Source: Alteromonas pelagimontana
GTDB lineage: Bacteria > Pseudomonadota > Gammaproteobacteria > Enterobacterales > Alteromonadaceae
Assembly: GCF_002499975.2 (NCBI RefSeq)
Contig: NZ_CP052766.1
Coordinates: 3,968,001-4,032,000, forward strand
Length of the DNA: 64,000 nt
Direction of reading: 5' to 3'
The notes beneath the pieces are model-generated. The model saw only the letters and a list, made by a program, of their open reading frames with translations, was not told the origin of the DNA and made no database searches. The position numbers were made by a program, and so were the translations under genes. Shown one piece after another: positions 40,020 through 48,749 of the stretch. Within the stretch, counting starts at the first letter, position 1; each line of letters begins with the position of its first letter.

Positions 40020-40856
40020 TTACACTGCGATCTCGATTTCGTATCCTGAATATTTGCGCATATTGATGACGCGATCACCGTCCAACATCCAGTACTGTCC
40101 TTTTATCCCTAGTAGCGCGCCGGAAAACTGCGGAGTTTTATCCAGATTAATGGATTTTACTTTTTGAGGGTAAGTAGTGACAGGATAATGAATATCATGT
40201 ACCACATCTTTCACTTCGGCGATTGCCTGCAGGCCTTTTTCTTCTTGAAGTGCTTGTAAAGGGGCGGAGATTTTTTCCAGAATTGTATTTTTGGTGTGGA
40301 TCAGGTCTTGTTTCTCAGGCTCGCCTGTTAACATCTTCCGCCAATTTGTTTTGTCGGCAATATGACTTTTACATAGCGTCTCGACCAGGCCGCTGGTAAG
40401 TCTGTCTGGCACTCTCATCACAACTGTTGCCTGTGTCGCCCCCTGATCAATCCATCGAGATGAAATTCCTTCGCCGATGTGACGCGTAATTCCTACTTTA
40501 AGTGAGCCAGTGTTGGCGATATATACAAAATGATCGCTCAAACAATGCGCCTCACCCCATTGCGGCTCGCGGCATGTGCCTTGGTCGTAGTGACATTTTT
40601 CTGGGCTGATAATGCAGCTATCGCATTGAGCCAGCGTGATCAGACAGCGATAGCAGTAACCTTGATTAAAGCTCTTCCTGGTTTTTCTCTCACAATTCAA
40701 GCATTTAATTGTGCCGCGATATTCTGCTGTAATAGTTTGACCGATAAGCGCGTTTACATCTAATAGTTCCTCACCTACTGGAAGATGATACTTTACCTGA
40801 TTGCTGGAATCGGTACTTACTCGCATTTTACGTATAGTACCTGAATAATACTGCAT
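40020..40856 (-). CDS. DUF2797 protein: zinc-binding cysteines plus GIY-YIG-like segment
   Basis: 278 residues. A cysteine-rich region carries Cys52/55, 68/71, 78/81, 88, 95 and 105, consistent with two zinc sites. It is followed by FVYIANTGSLKVGITR (residues 110-125) and an Arg at 134 in SSRW, spacing that resembles the GIY-YIG nuclease core. A helical C-terminal part follows. Function is unknown; a nucleic-acid role is my inference. It lies 9 bp after ansA on the same strand, so it is probably co-transcribed, although no functional link is obvious. Confidence 0.8.
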   Translation of the reverse strand: MQYYSGTIRKMRVSTDSSNQVKYHLPVGEELLDVNALIGQTITAEYRGTIKCLNCERKTRKSFNQGYCYRCLITLAQCDSCIISPEKCHYDQGTCREPQWGEAHCLSDHFVYIANTGSLKVGITRHIGEGISSRWIDQGATQATVVMRVPDRLTSGLVETLCKSHIADKTNWRKMLTGEPEKQDLIHTKNTILEKISAPLQALQEEKGLQAIAEVKDVVHDIHYPVTTYPQKVKSINLDKTPQFSGALLGIKGQYWMLDGDRVINMRKYSGYEIEIAV

Positions 40857-40865
40857 GTTGCTCCT

Positions 40866-41873
40866 TTAGTCGCTGAGCTCTCCGCGAAGGTTCGCCGCTA
40901 GTTGATCTTTTAATTGTGAAAATGTAAGAGATTTACTCAGTAGATAATGTAATTTGGCGAGGGCGGCTTCCGGGGTCATATCGCTGCCTGACAGCACACC
41001 GACTTCTCTAAGACTTTGTCCGGTGGCATATCCTTCCATATTAACACGTCCACGCATGCACTGAGTACAGTTGAGTACCACGATCTCACGCTCTTGAGCG
41101 TAGGCTAGCTGTTTAAGCAACTTAGGTTGTTGTGGCGCGTTGCCCACACCATAGCTAAGTAGAATTAACGCGTTAACAGGCTGCTGCAGAGTATTTTTAA
41201 TGACTTCTGAAGCAATGCCCGGATACAGGCTGATCAATCCAATCGGCTGTGCAGTCACAGGACTAACCTTCATAGGGATGGAAGTAGATTCTGCGAGTTT
41301 TCCCGCTTTCAACCGAATACTAATGCCTGCTTCGAGTAGTGGCGGAAAGTTGGGTGAATCAAACGCGTTGAAGCCATCTGCATCCACTTTACGGCTACGA
41401 TTCCCGCGAAAAAGTTTGTTGTTAAAGAACAACCCAACTTCAGCAATGGGATAATTTGCAGCGATATACAGCGCATTTAGCAGATTTACCTGACCATCGG
41501 ATCGAAGCTCTGCCAACGGAATTTGTGAGCCTGTTACAATCACCGGTTTGCAAAGATTTTCCAGCATAAAACTCAACGCCGAGGCCGTATAAGCCATGGT
41601 ATCCGTACCGTGTAGGATAATAAACCCGTCATAGCGGTCGTAGTTAATCGCGATATCATCGGCAATTCGTTGCCAATCAGAGGGATTCATATCAGACGAA
41701 TCAATTAAATTTCCGTACTCCTGCAACGTAAACAATGGCATTTCCGGACGGTGAAATTCGGGCATGGCAGAGAGTGTTTGGCTTAAAAATCCTGCGGCTG
41801 GCACGTAGCCATGAGAGGACGGCTTCATTCCAATAGTGCCGCCTGTATAGGCGATATAAATGTGTTTGCGCAT
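40866..41873 (-). CDS. ansA: L-asparaginase, type I (cytoplasmic)
   Basis: 335 residues from the ATG at 41873, two codons inside an alternative ATG. It hydrolyses asparagine to aspartate and ammonia. The catalytic threonines lie in AYTGGTIGM near the N-terminus and in LHGTDTMAYTASAL near residue 90; SDGQVNLLNAL is also typical. It lacks a signal peptide, which fits the cytoplasmic type I enzyme. In E. coli ansA follows sppA; here it is 32 kb away. Confidence 0.95.
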   Translation of the reverse strand: MRKHIYIAYTGGTIGMKPSSHGYVPAAGFLSQTLSAMPEFHRPEMPLFTLQEYGNLIDSSDMNPSDWQRIADDIAINYDRYDGFIILHGTDTMAYTASALSFMLENLCKPVIVTGSQIPLAELRSDGQVNLLNALYIAANYPIAEVGLFFNNKLFRGNRSRKVDADGFNAFDSPNFPPLLEAGISIRLKAGKLAESTSIPMKVSPVTAQPIGLISLYPGIASEVIKNTLQQPVNALILLSYGVGNAPQQPKLLKQLAYAQEREIVVLNCTQCMRGRVNMEGYATGQSLREVGVLSGSDMTPEAALAKLHYLLSKSLTFSQLKDQLAANLRGELSD

Positions 41874-42092
41874 AAGCATTCCGATTTTTGCGCTTATTGT
41901 AACAAGGTGGGTATGAATGTCATCTATCTAAAGCACCACTGATTAAGGGACAGCGTAAAAGCAATATGGCTGCTAGCACGAATAAGAGAATTCGATGTAT
42001 ACGGGAGCGACGAAGAAGTGCTGATTGAAGAGGCTGCGCCTCAGAGCAACCGCGTGAGTGAGCGAAAAACCATCAGCTGAGAAAAATAGGTA

Positions 42093-42177
42093 AAAGTTTC
42101 TTAGCCGAAACGCCGCAGATTCTCCCTGATGGCTCTGCTGGAGCATCCATGCTCCAGAAGTTTTGCTAACAAACTTT
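42093..42177. repeat. Long imperfect inverted repeat with internal hairpin
   Basis: AAAGTTTCTTAGC (42093-42105) pairs with GCTAACAAACTTT (42165-42177) with one mismatch. Inside, CTGGAGCAT and ATGCTCCAG form a hairpin at 42138-42157. Nearby are GAGGC/GCCTC at 42029-42041 and CCATCAG/CTGATGG across 42070-42132. The plus strand continues CACTTTTTATTT. The gap 41874-42456 otherwise has no gene. It may be a dispersed intergenic repeat, a small RNA or a transcript end. Confidence 0.45.
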
Positions 42178-42389
42178 CACTTTTTATTTGAAGAATGTTC
42201 ACGATTCCGCCTCGGGCTACCCCAAGCCATAACCGCAAAGAACATCAAGCGCTGATTCACCAATTAACAGGGTGAAAGAAAAAATTCATTACACTTATCT
42301 CAGTAGAACCCGGGACGCCTCCACAATCAATTGGGTATGAATAATTATATATAGGTATAAAACTTACATGGCAAGCATTAGGTTTTTCC

Positions 42390-42417
42390 TTGCGTCAAAA
42401 TAGGAAAGCAGCATAAT
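42390..42417 (+). promoter_or_regulatory. Possible promoter of the borosin-like operon
   Basis: TTGCGT and CATAAT separated by 16 bp, about 40 bp before the methyltransferase start. The -10 is one base from consensus; the -35 is poor. Confidence 0.3.
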
Positions 42418-42456
42418 TAGTTCAAATACAGCGGTTGAAACAATTCGTAGCACCTT

Positions 42457-43251
42457 ATGCAAAACAATAAAGGAAGTTTGGTATGCGTGGGCCCAGGTAT
42501 GACCCTCGGTGCTCATATGTCTGTACGCTGTCGCAGTCACATTGAGAACGCAGAAGTAGTGTTTACCAGTTGTCATCCGCTTATGGAGAGCTGGATCGAA
42601 ACGATGAATCCAGACGTACGGTCACTCCAGCACCTGTACGCGGAACACAAAGATCGCAGAATCACCTATCGCGAAATGCTGGTTCGGATAATGGCTGAAG
42701 TTCGACAGGGAAAACGGGTAGTCGGTGCGTTTTACGGGCATCCCGGAGTGTTTGCGCAGGTACCACATCACGCTATAGCGAAGGCTCGGGAAGAAGGATT
42801 TTCCGCGCACATGGAACCTGGAATATCAGCCGAAGATTGTCTTTACGCAGACATGGGAATTGATCCTGGGGCCTTTGGGTGTCAGCACTTCGAAACCAGT
42901 CAATTTATGTTCTATCATCGCCGTTTCGACCCTACTGCCTATCTTATTTTATGGCAGGTAGCCTTAGCGGGTGATCTGACAATTTCAAAACGGATAAGTA
43001 GCCGAGGGGAGCGCCAGATTCTGGTAGATCTTCTTTTACAAACCTATCCTGCCGACCATTTGGTAGCTTTATATGAGTGTCCGACCTTAATTACCGATAA
43101 GGTAAGAATAGATTGGGTACCGTTAAACAAACTGGCTGATGCACAATTGCAGCCGATAACCACACTTGTTGTTCCTCCTGCACAAAAACTTTCTAAAAAT
43201 ACGGCTATACTTGCGCAACTGGAACAACTTCATAAACTGGAAGGAAAATAG
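42457..43251 (+). CDS. Borosin-type peptide alpha-N-methyltransferase (SonM-like, split)
   Basis: 264 residues, tetrapyrrole-methylase fold. It resembles SonM of Shewanella oneidensis and the methyltransferase half of fungal OphMA, which put methyl groups from S-adenosylmethionine on backbone amides of a precursor peptide. Diagnostic features: GSLVCVGPGMTLG at the N-terminus, Tyr61, Arg67 and Tyr71 in the HLYAEHKDRRITYREM region, Tyr93 in FYGHPGVFA, EPGISAEDCLYADMGIDPG near 117-135, and ASQFMF-like SQFMFYHRRFDP. Porphyrin-methylase relatives lack this set. No fused precursor domain is present; a small gene starts 1 bp after the stop. No clear ribosome site precedes the ATG. Confidence 0.88.
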   Translation: MQNNKGSLVCVGPGMTLGAHMSVRCRSHIENAEVVFTSCHPLMESWIETMNPDVRSLQHLYAEHKDRRITYREMLVRIMAEVRQGKRVVGAFYGHPGVFAQVPHHAIAKAREEGFSAHMEPGISAEDCLYADMGIDPGAFGCQHFETSQFMFYHRRFDPTAYLILWQVALAGDLTISKRISSRGERQILVDLLLQTYPADHLVALYECPTLITDKVRIDWVPLNKLADAQLQPITTLVVPPAQKLSKNTAILAQLEQLHKLEGK

Positions 43252-43252
43252 T

Positions 43253-43456
43253 ATGGGTCCCATTATAGTTCTGGAACAACTTGCACAAGACGTTAATGCA
43301 TCATATGAGAATTTAACCGTTGCGCAACAGCAGGAAATTGCGGAGCTTAAAGCCTCTGCAGCTGATATCAATGCCATTATGGCGATAGTAGAACCTACCG
43401 ATCCAAATGATCCCGCACCAATGCCCGACGATCATCCTGAAAAAGATCCTCGCTAG
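43253..43456 (+). CDS. Putative split-borosin precursor peptide
   Basis: 67 residues from the ATG at 43253, one base after the methyltransferase stop, with AAGGA seven bases upstream. Residues 4-45 look helical (VLEQLAQDVNASYENLTV, then AADINAIMAI) and resemble a shortened borosin binding domain, in which an L..L..D....Y element is followed by LT..Q. Residues 46-67 form a Val/Pro/Asp-rich tail ending HPEKDPR. By analogy with SonA the hydrophobic residues at the tail junction could be the methylated core. Identity as precursor is inference from size, position and this pattern. Confidence 0.65.
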   Translation: MGPIIVLEQLAQDVNASYENLTVAQQQEIAELKASAADINAIMAIVEPTDPNDPAPMPDDHPEKDPR

Positions 43457-43483
43457 GGAACCAGTCGTTTTGAGGAATAGGTT

Positions 43484-45208
43484 TTGCCAAAATACCTGAT
43501 CGGGCTTTTGTGTGTTGTATGGTTGCAGGTTACGTTTGCCTCAGGTGCCAGTTTACTCGAGCAATCTGACAAGCTACGGTTGTCTGATACACAAAAGGCG
43601 CTGACGCTTTTCATGCAGATTGAAAGGCAAGGCCTTTCTCCTCAAGAAAAACTTCATTATCGATATCTAGAAGCCTACTTCAGTACGTTTGAAGGTGACC
43701 TACAGCGTACGCTTTCACTATATAGAGAATTATTGGATGAGGTGCCGGCGTCGTCACCTTTGAAGGTGCGAATACTCACCTCAATGCTGGGTATAGCATC
43801 CTATTCCGAACAATGGGGAGTAAGTGTAGAGCTGGCCGAACAGTTAGACGCAATGTTGGCGCATATTGCGGATACTAAAGTGTTAATTGATGCCTACAAG
43901 GGCTTACTCATTTTTTATAACAGTACTGAGCAAGCCAGAATGGCACTGACTTATGCTGAAAAGATTTTGGCGAGTCCTGACATCACCGTTGAGCAGCGCT
44001 GCTTCGCGCTCACGATGCAAAATGAAATCGTAGTGAGGGAGTCTAACACTTCAGAAAAGCAATTTTCCCGCGCTATTACCATTTGTGAAGCAGCTGAACA
44101 ACCTTACTACGTTGCTTCTAACTATGTTCACTTGTTTTCATTTTATGTCCAGAACGGCAATATCAACAAGGCCAGAATGATATTTGAAGATACGCAAAGT
44201 CAGGTTGAAGCGCTTGACGTCGCCTTTCTTCAGTCAAGCTTCTTTGCAGCAGAATCTAAGTTTCACCTGGCTATGAATGAATTGGACATGGCAAGAAAAA
44301 CATCTTTTGCCGTTATCAGTTTGGACAAAGCGGGCCAATTTTTACCTCCAAAAATTGAAGCTTATAAGGTTCTGGTTGAAGTGGCCAAACAGAAAGGTGA
44401 GTATGAACGTGCCTTAACGTTACTGGAAAAGCAGAACTCCCTAAAAGAAACGTTGCACAGTGAACGCGTCGTAAAAGCATTGGCGTTACAGCAGGCCAAA
44501 TACGATTTGAAAGCGAAGGAAAACGAGATTGCGCTTCTCGACAAAAAGAACAAGCTCCTTGGCACTGAATCGGATCTTAGAAGACAGCAGATCGAAAGCG
44601 CACTACTTGCGCTGGTGTTCACCTCAATAACGGTTATCGGTTTACTCTGCTGGACATACCGTAGCCGTAAAATCCAACACAGGCTTAAAGTGCTTGCCAC
44701 CACAGACTCATTAACGGGATGTGCTAATCGGGGTTATTTCTCCGACATAGCGACAAAAGTTTTGAAGACCGCCTCCCGCCAGGGGAGTCCGGTATGTATG
44801 CTACTTCTAGACTTGGATTACTTTAAACGGGTCAATGATAACTACGGTCATCAGGTGGGGGATTGGGTACTACGGGAGGTGGTAAACGCGATAAACACTG
44901 TTTCGGATAAAAACTGTACTTTGGGTCGTATGGGCGGAGAAGAATTTGGCATGTTAATTACGGATGCAGATGTTAAAGAAGGTTTAGTATTTGCCGAACA
45001 GTGTCGTGAAGCTATCGAAATGATTGATTCATCAGTGTCGGGACATTCATTTTCGGTATCGGCGAGCTTTGGCGTGAGTGATACCCGTCAGGTAGGATAC
45101 AATTTGGATAATCTTTTCTCGGCTGCTGACCTGGCGTTATATCAATCCAAAAAATATGGCCGCAATCAGGTATACGAATACGATCAACATTTGTACTCCG
45201 GTACCTAA
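43484..45208 (+). CDS. Membrane TPR-GGDEF protein, putative diguanylate cyclase
   Basis: 574 residues from a TTG after GAGGAAT. A signal peptide (about 1-19), a periplasmic helical TPR-like region (about 25-340), a coiled coil, one membrane segment (about 371-391) and a cytoplasmic GGDEF domain are visible. The active-site motif is GGEEF near residue 484 and LDLDYFKRVNDNYGH is intact, so cyclic-di-GMP synthesis is likely. The inhibitory RxxD site is incomplete (Asp kept, Arg absent). It starts 27 bp after the putative precursor gene and is probably co-transcribed. Confidence 0.9.
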   Translation: MPKYLIGLLCVVWLQVTFASGASLLEQSDKLRLSDTQKALTLFMQIERQGLSPQEKLHYRYLEAYFSTFEGDLQRTLSLYRELLDEVPASSPLKVRILTSMLGIASYSEQWGVSVELAEQLDAMLAHIADTKVLIDAYKGLLIFYNSTEQARMALTYAEKILASPDITVEQRCFALTMQNEIVVRESNTSEKQFSRAITICEAAEQPYYVASNYVHLFSFYVQNGNINKARMIFEDTQSQVEALDVAFLQSSFFAAESKFHLAMNELDMARKTSFAVISLDKAGQFLPPKIEAYKVLVEVAKQKGEYERALTLLEKQNSLKETLHSERVVKALALQQAKYDLKAKENEIALLDKKNKLLGTESDLRRQQIESALLALVFTSITVIGLLCWTYRSRKIQHRLKVLATTDSLTGCANRGYFSDIATKVLKTASRQGSPVCMLLLDLDYFKRVNDNYGHQVGDWVLREVVNAINTVSDKNCTLGRMGGEEFGMLITDADVKEGLVFAEQCREAIEMIDSSVSGHSFSVSASFGVSDTRQVGYNLDNLFSAADLALYQSKKYGRNQVYEYDQHLYSGT

Positions 45209-45303
45209 GCATGAGTTGTAATTTTGGGGCTGAACCTAATCGAAAAGAGATAAGTCTTATAATTTACGTTCAATGAACTGTGTTGTGATTACGTGAATGG
45301 GTA

Positions 45304-45342
45304 TTGCCCCTTCAAAAGAAAGGGCAAACAATTTTTTATTTC
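45304..45342 (+). terminator. Terminator after the GGDEF gene
   Basis: TTGCCC and GGGCAA pair around a 14-nt loop (inner TT/AA also pairs), followed by ACAATTTTTTATTT. It overlaps the end of convergent lipA. Confidence 0.7.
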
Positions 45343-46298
45343 ACTTCATGACCAGCGGCCTGACGATCTGCGTGATAGCTGGACCGTACCATGGGACCAC
45401 AGGCTGCATGAGAAAAACCGATACTTTTAGCATAATCTCCCAACGCATCAAATTCTTGTGGGTGAACGTATTTTTTCACAGGAAAATGGTGACGGCTTGG
45501 CTGTAAATACTGCCCCAACGTTAACATATCCACATTATGCGCACGTAAATCGCGAAGCACGCCTTGAATTTCTTCACTTTCTTCGCCCATTCCCATCATT
45601 AAACCAGATTTGGTAGGGATGTGAGGATGTTGCTCTTTAAACTTTTTCAATAGATCAAGAGACCATTGGTAATTCGCTCCCGGACGGCACTCCCGATACA
45701 ATCTTGGAATAGTTTCCAGGTTATGATTAAAAACATCAGGTACGCCGTGCTGAAAGATATCAAGGGCGCGATCCATACGGCCGCGAAAGTCTGGTACCAA
45801 CACTTCAATAGTTGTAGTGGGGCTATGCTCGCGGATGGCATTAATACAATCAACAAAGTGTTGTGCGCCGCCGTCGCGCAAATCATCTCTATCTACAGAC
45901 GTTATTACCACGTAACGCAGGTTCATTTCTGCAATTGTTTTTGCCAGTTTTTCTGGTTCTTCGGCACTCGGAGGGAGGGGCTTGCCGTGGGCGACATCGC
46001 AAAAAGGACAACGCCGTGTGCAGATGTCTCCCAAAATCATAAATGTCGCCGTGCCATGATTGAAACATTCTGCAAGATTAGGGCAACTGGCTTCTTCACA
46101 TACTGAGTGCAGATTGTTTTTACGAAGCGTTTGTTTTATGTGATCTATTCGGTCGGTGGTGCGCGGAAGTTTGATTTTTATCCATTCAGGTTTGCGCAAC
46201 ATTTCTTCTTTCTCGGAGGGAATAATCGTCACCGGAATATGTTTCACTTTTTCATCGTCGCGGAGTTTTACTCCGGCTTGTGGACGTGCATTACTCAT
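45336..46298 (-). CDS. lipA: Lipoyl synthase
   Basis: 320 residues from the ATG at 46298, which overlaps the lipB end by eight bases; a longer upstream frame inside lipB is not used. LipA inserts two sulfurs into octanoyl groups by radical-SAM chemistry. The auxiliary cluster motif [12 protein letters not shown] and the radical-[11 protein letters not shown] are visible, and the C-terminal RSSYHADRQ segment supplies the auxiliary-cluster Ser. lipB lies directly upstream, so the two steps of lipoate assembly are coupled. Confidence 0.98.
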   Translation of the reverse strand: MSNARPQAGVKLRDDEKVKHIPVTIIPSEKEEMLRKPEWIKIKLPRTTDRIDHIKQTLRKNNLHSVCEEASCPNLAECFNHGTATFMILGDICTRRCPFCDVAHGKPLPPSAEEPEKLAKTIAEMNLRYVVITSVDRDDLRDGGAQHFVDCINAIREHSPTTTIEVLVPDFRGRMDRALDIFQHGVPDVFNHNLETIPRLYRECRPGANYQWSLDLLKKFKEQHPHIPTKSGLMMGMGEESEEIQGVLRDLRAHNVDMLTLGQYLQPSRHHFPVKKYVHPQEFDALGDYAKSIGFSHAACGPMVRSSYHADRQAAGHEVK

Positions 46299-46947
46299 CA
46301 AAACCTTCTTTGCGTTGTATATGCTGAATCTGTAATTGATCCAGTAATTTTTGTACAAGAGCCGGGCCAGCTTCCGCAACTGTGGCAGGACCGCCGAGCC
46401 GTCGAGTATCAGTCATTTCCATTCCTGCGTATCCACAGGGATTGATTCGGGTAAAAGGTGCCAAGTCCATATTAACATTCAACGCCAGTCCATGGAATGA
46501 ACAACCGCGCCTGATACGCAAACCTAACGAGCAGATTTTCATCTCTTCGACATAAACGCCAGGTGCATCCTTCTTGGCGTAGGCTGTAATATCAAAATCT
46601 GCCAGTAACTGAATAACCGCGTTTTCCATGGCGTTCACCAGATGTCGTACACCTAACTTCCGCCGTTTAACATCCAGCATCAGATAAACCACTTGCTGCC
46701 CCGGCCCGTGATACGTTACCTGCCCGCCGCGATCCACGTTTACAACCGGAATATTTCCCGGCAGTAGAATGTGCTCGGCTTTGCCTGCCTGGCCTTGAGT
46801 AAAAACCGGCTCATGCTCTACCAGCCAAATTTCATCTGCCGCATCGCTGTTGCGAGTGTCAGTGAAAGTTTGCATGGTCTGCCACACCGGCAAATACTGG
46901 CGTAGGTTCAGCTGCCGGACAATGACCGAATCAGTATTATCGTTCAC
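46291..46947 (-). CDS. lipB: Octanoyltransferase
   Basis: 218 residues from a GTG that immediately follows the ybeD stop. LipB moves octanoyl from acyl carrier protein to lipoyl domains. The substrate motif [20 protein letters not shown] (near 73-92), the catalytic Lys region [15 protein letters not shown] with its Lys equivalent near KICSLG, and the [13 protein letters not shown]ys are visible. The gene overlaps lipA by eight bases. Confidence 0.96.
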   Translation of the reverse strand: MNDNTDSVIVRQLNLRQYLPVWQTMQTFTDTRNSDAADEIWLVEHEPVFTQGQAGKAEHILLPGNIPVVNVDRGGQVTYHGPGQQVVYLMLDVKRRKLGVRHLVNAMENAVIQLLADFDITAYAKKDAPGVYVEEMKICSLGLRIRRGCSFHGLALNVNMDLAPFTRINPCGYAGMEMTDTRRLGGPATVAEAGPALVQKLLDQLQIQHIQRKEGFDE

Positions 46948-47211
46948 CTATAAAACAACCCGCACAAGCTCTAAATCTGCCAGTTCGGTGTACAAGGTTT
47001 CCATATGCTCTTTACTGGTTACGCGAACGCTAATAGAAAGAGAGTGATAGTTACCCTTACTACTGGGTTTTACCGTGGGCGAATAGTCGCCGGGGGCATG
47101 TTGCTGTAAACACGCAATTACCTGAGCTGGCAGGTCTTCGTGGGCAACTCCCATTACTTTAAATGTCTGATAGGTCGGAAAATCGAGTAGTTCATCGAAA
47201 TGGGTATCCAT
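46948..47211 (-). CDS. ybeD: YbeD-family (UPF0250) protein
   Basis: 87 residues, a small ferredoxin-like alpha/beta fold family that co-occurs with lipB. The [20 protein letters not shown] start and the [15 protein letters not shown] segment are typical. Function is not firmly known; a role in lipoate or one-carbon regulation has been suggested by context. The stop codon abuts the lipB start. Confidence 0.94.
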   Translation of the reverse strand: MDTHFDELLDFPTYQTFKVMGVAHEDLPAQVIACLQQHAPGDYSPTVKPSSKGNYHSLSISVRVTSKEHMETLYTELADLELVRVVL

Positions 47212-47239
47212 GAGATATCCTTGACTGCAATCTATAAAA

Positions 47240-47273
47240 ACAAAAACGGCCGGATTATAGCAAATCTGGCCGT
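47240..47273 (-). terminator. Terminator between dacA and ybeD
   Basis: On the minus strand ACGGCCAGATT and AATCCGGCCGT pair (one A/C mismatch) around a 6-nt loop, followed by TTTTGTTTTT. Confidence 0.88.
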
Positions 47274-47306
47274 CTTTGAACTAGTGGAATGCGTTGATTA
47301 GGAGGG

Positions 47307-48500
47307 TTATTCGTCCAAACCTAATTTCAGCATCACGTAATCCATCATACGGTCTATAAAACCACCTTCGTTCACTTCCTGCAAAGTCACTAAAGGGTAT
47401 TCAGCTACGTCTTCACCATCTAACTGAATATAAAGTTTACCTACCACTTGGCCTTTTGCCAGCGGCGCTTCAAGTTTTTTATTCAGTTCAAAATTGGCTT
47501 CAAGATTTTCAGCCTGACCGCGTGGAATGGTAATGGGGGTAGATTGGTTAATTCCAAGGTCTACAGTCTCTCTGTCGCCCATAAATATACGATGGGAGAC
47601 AAAACTTTCTCCGGCTTTATAAGGAGTAATCGTTTCATAAAAACGAAAACCGTAACGTAACAGTTTCTTATTTTCTTCTTTGCGTGCGCGCTCGCTTTCG
47701 GTTCCCATTACCACAGAAATTAACCGCATTCCGCCTTGTTCGGCAGAGGTAATTAAGCTGTAACCTGCATCCGACGTGTGGCCGGTTTTTATGCCATCAA
47801 CATTCAGGCTTTGATCCCATAGCAGGCTGTTTCGGTTGTATTGCTTAATACCGTTATAGGTAAACTCTTTTTCACTGTAGATAGCATAGATTTCAGGTGT
47901 TTCTGCCACTATAGCGCGAGAAAGCGTGGCCATATCCCGCGGAGTAGTGAAGTGTTCAGGGTCATGTAAGCCATGGCTATTGACAAAATGCGAAGAAGAC
48001 ATTCCCAATGCTTGTGCATGGGCATTCATCATACTTGCAAAGGCACTTTCCGACCCTGCTACATGCTCTGCCATTGCGACGCACGCGTCATTACCTGACT
48101 GCACGATAATTCCTCGCATTAAATCTGCGACAGATACCTGAGTGCCAACTTCGATAAACATTTTAGACGAGTCAGGAAATTTCTTCGCCCACGCGTTCTC
48201 CGAAACGGTAACAATATCGTCCATACTGATATTGCCAGCTTCCAATTCCTTACCAATAGCATAAGCGGTCATCATTTTGGTTAAGCTGGCGGGATCAAGC
48301 TGCATGTCAGCATTTTTTTCGGCAATGATATGTCCTGTCTCATAATCCATTAATACAAAACCTTCCGCTGCGACACTCGGCGCCGGCGGAATAACCGTAG
48401 CGCTGTAAGCAAAAGAAGCAAAGAAGGTTAACAACAGTATACAGGCTGCCACCATTTTAGAGATTGCAGACGATTTAGCGCGATTAATATTATTATACAT
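47307..48500 (-). CDS. dacA: D-alanyl-D-alanine carboxypeptidase (PBP5/6 family)
   Basis: 397 residues. DacA removes the terminal D-Ala of peptidoglycan stem peptides in the periplasm. A signal peptide (about 1-33) is followed by the transpeptidase fold with SLTK (Ser72-Lys75), SGN in VQSGNDACVAMAE, and KTG in DGIKTGHTSDAG. The C-terminus ends in an amphipathic helix (FIDRMMDYVMLKLGL), the membrane anchor of PBP5-type enzymes. Confidence 0.97.
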   Translation of the reverse strand: MYNNINRAKSSAISKMVAACILLLTFFASFAYSATVIPPAPSVAAEGFVLMDYETGHIIAEKNADMQLDPASLTKMMTAYAIGKELEAGNISMDDIVTVSENAWAKKFPDSSKMFIEVGTQVSVADLMRGIIVQSGNDACVAMAEHVAGSESAFASMMNAHAQALGMSSSHFVNSHGLHDPEHFTTPRDMATLSRAIVAETPEIYAIYSEKEFTYNGIKQYNRNSLLWDQSLNVDGIKTGHTSDAGYSLITSAEQGGMRLISVVMGTESERARKEENKKLLRYGFRFYETITPYKAGESFVSHRIFMGDRETVDLGINQSTPITIPRGQAENLEANFELNKKLEAPLAKGQVVGKLYIQLDGEDVAEYPLVTLQEVNEGGFIDRMMDYVMLKLGLDE

Positions 48501-48749
48501 GGTGATAATTTTTACCGTTTTTTTGATTGGGAATGACTTATCGAGGGAATTCTAACTTAAGCCCCCCACTAGGACTAGGCTTTGCGGGAAAAGTTTAGTG
48601 TTTTCTACCAGCAAGTGGGAGTTTCCTCGACAATGTCACAAAATAGAACGATGAAATTCAATTCTCATCGCCAACGCGAAATGGTCCTGCGTTCTTAAGC
48701 ACATTTTAGAATGACTAAGGTAGACCCATACCCAACCACGCTACATCTG

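Noticed and set aside
41942..42079. 45-codon plus-strand open frame after ansA
   Set aside because: Lacks any start codon in its first part and contains the repeat hairpins; treated as part of the intergenic repeat region.
42364..42576. 70-codon minus-strand frame over the borosin-like gene start
   Set aside because: Antisense shadow overlapping a well-supported gene.
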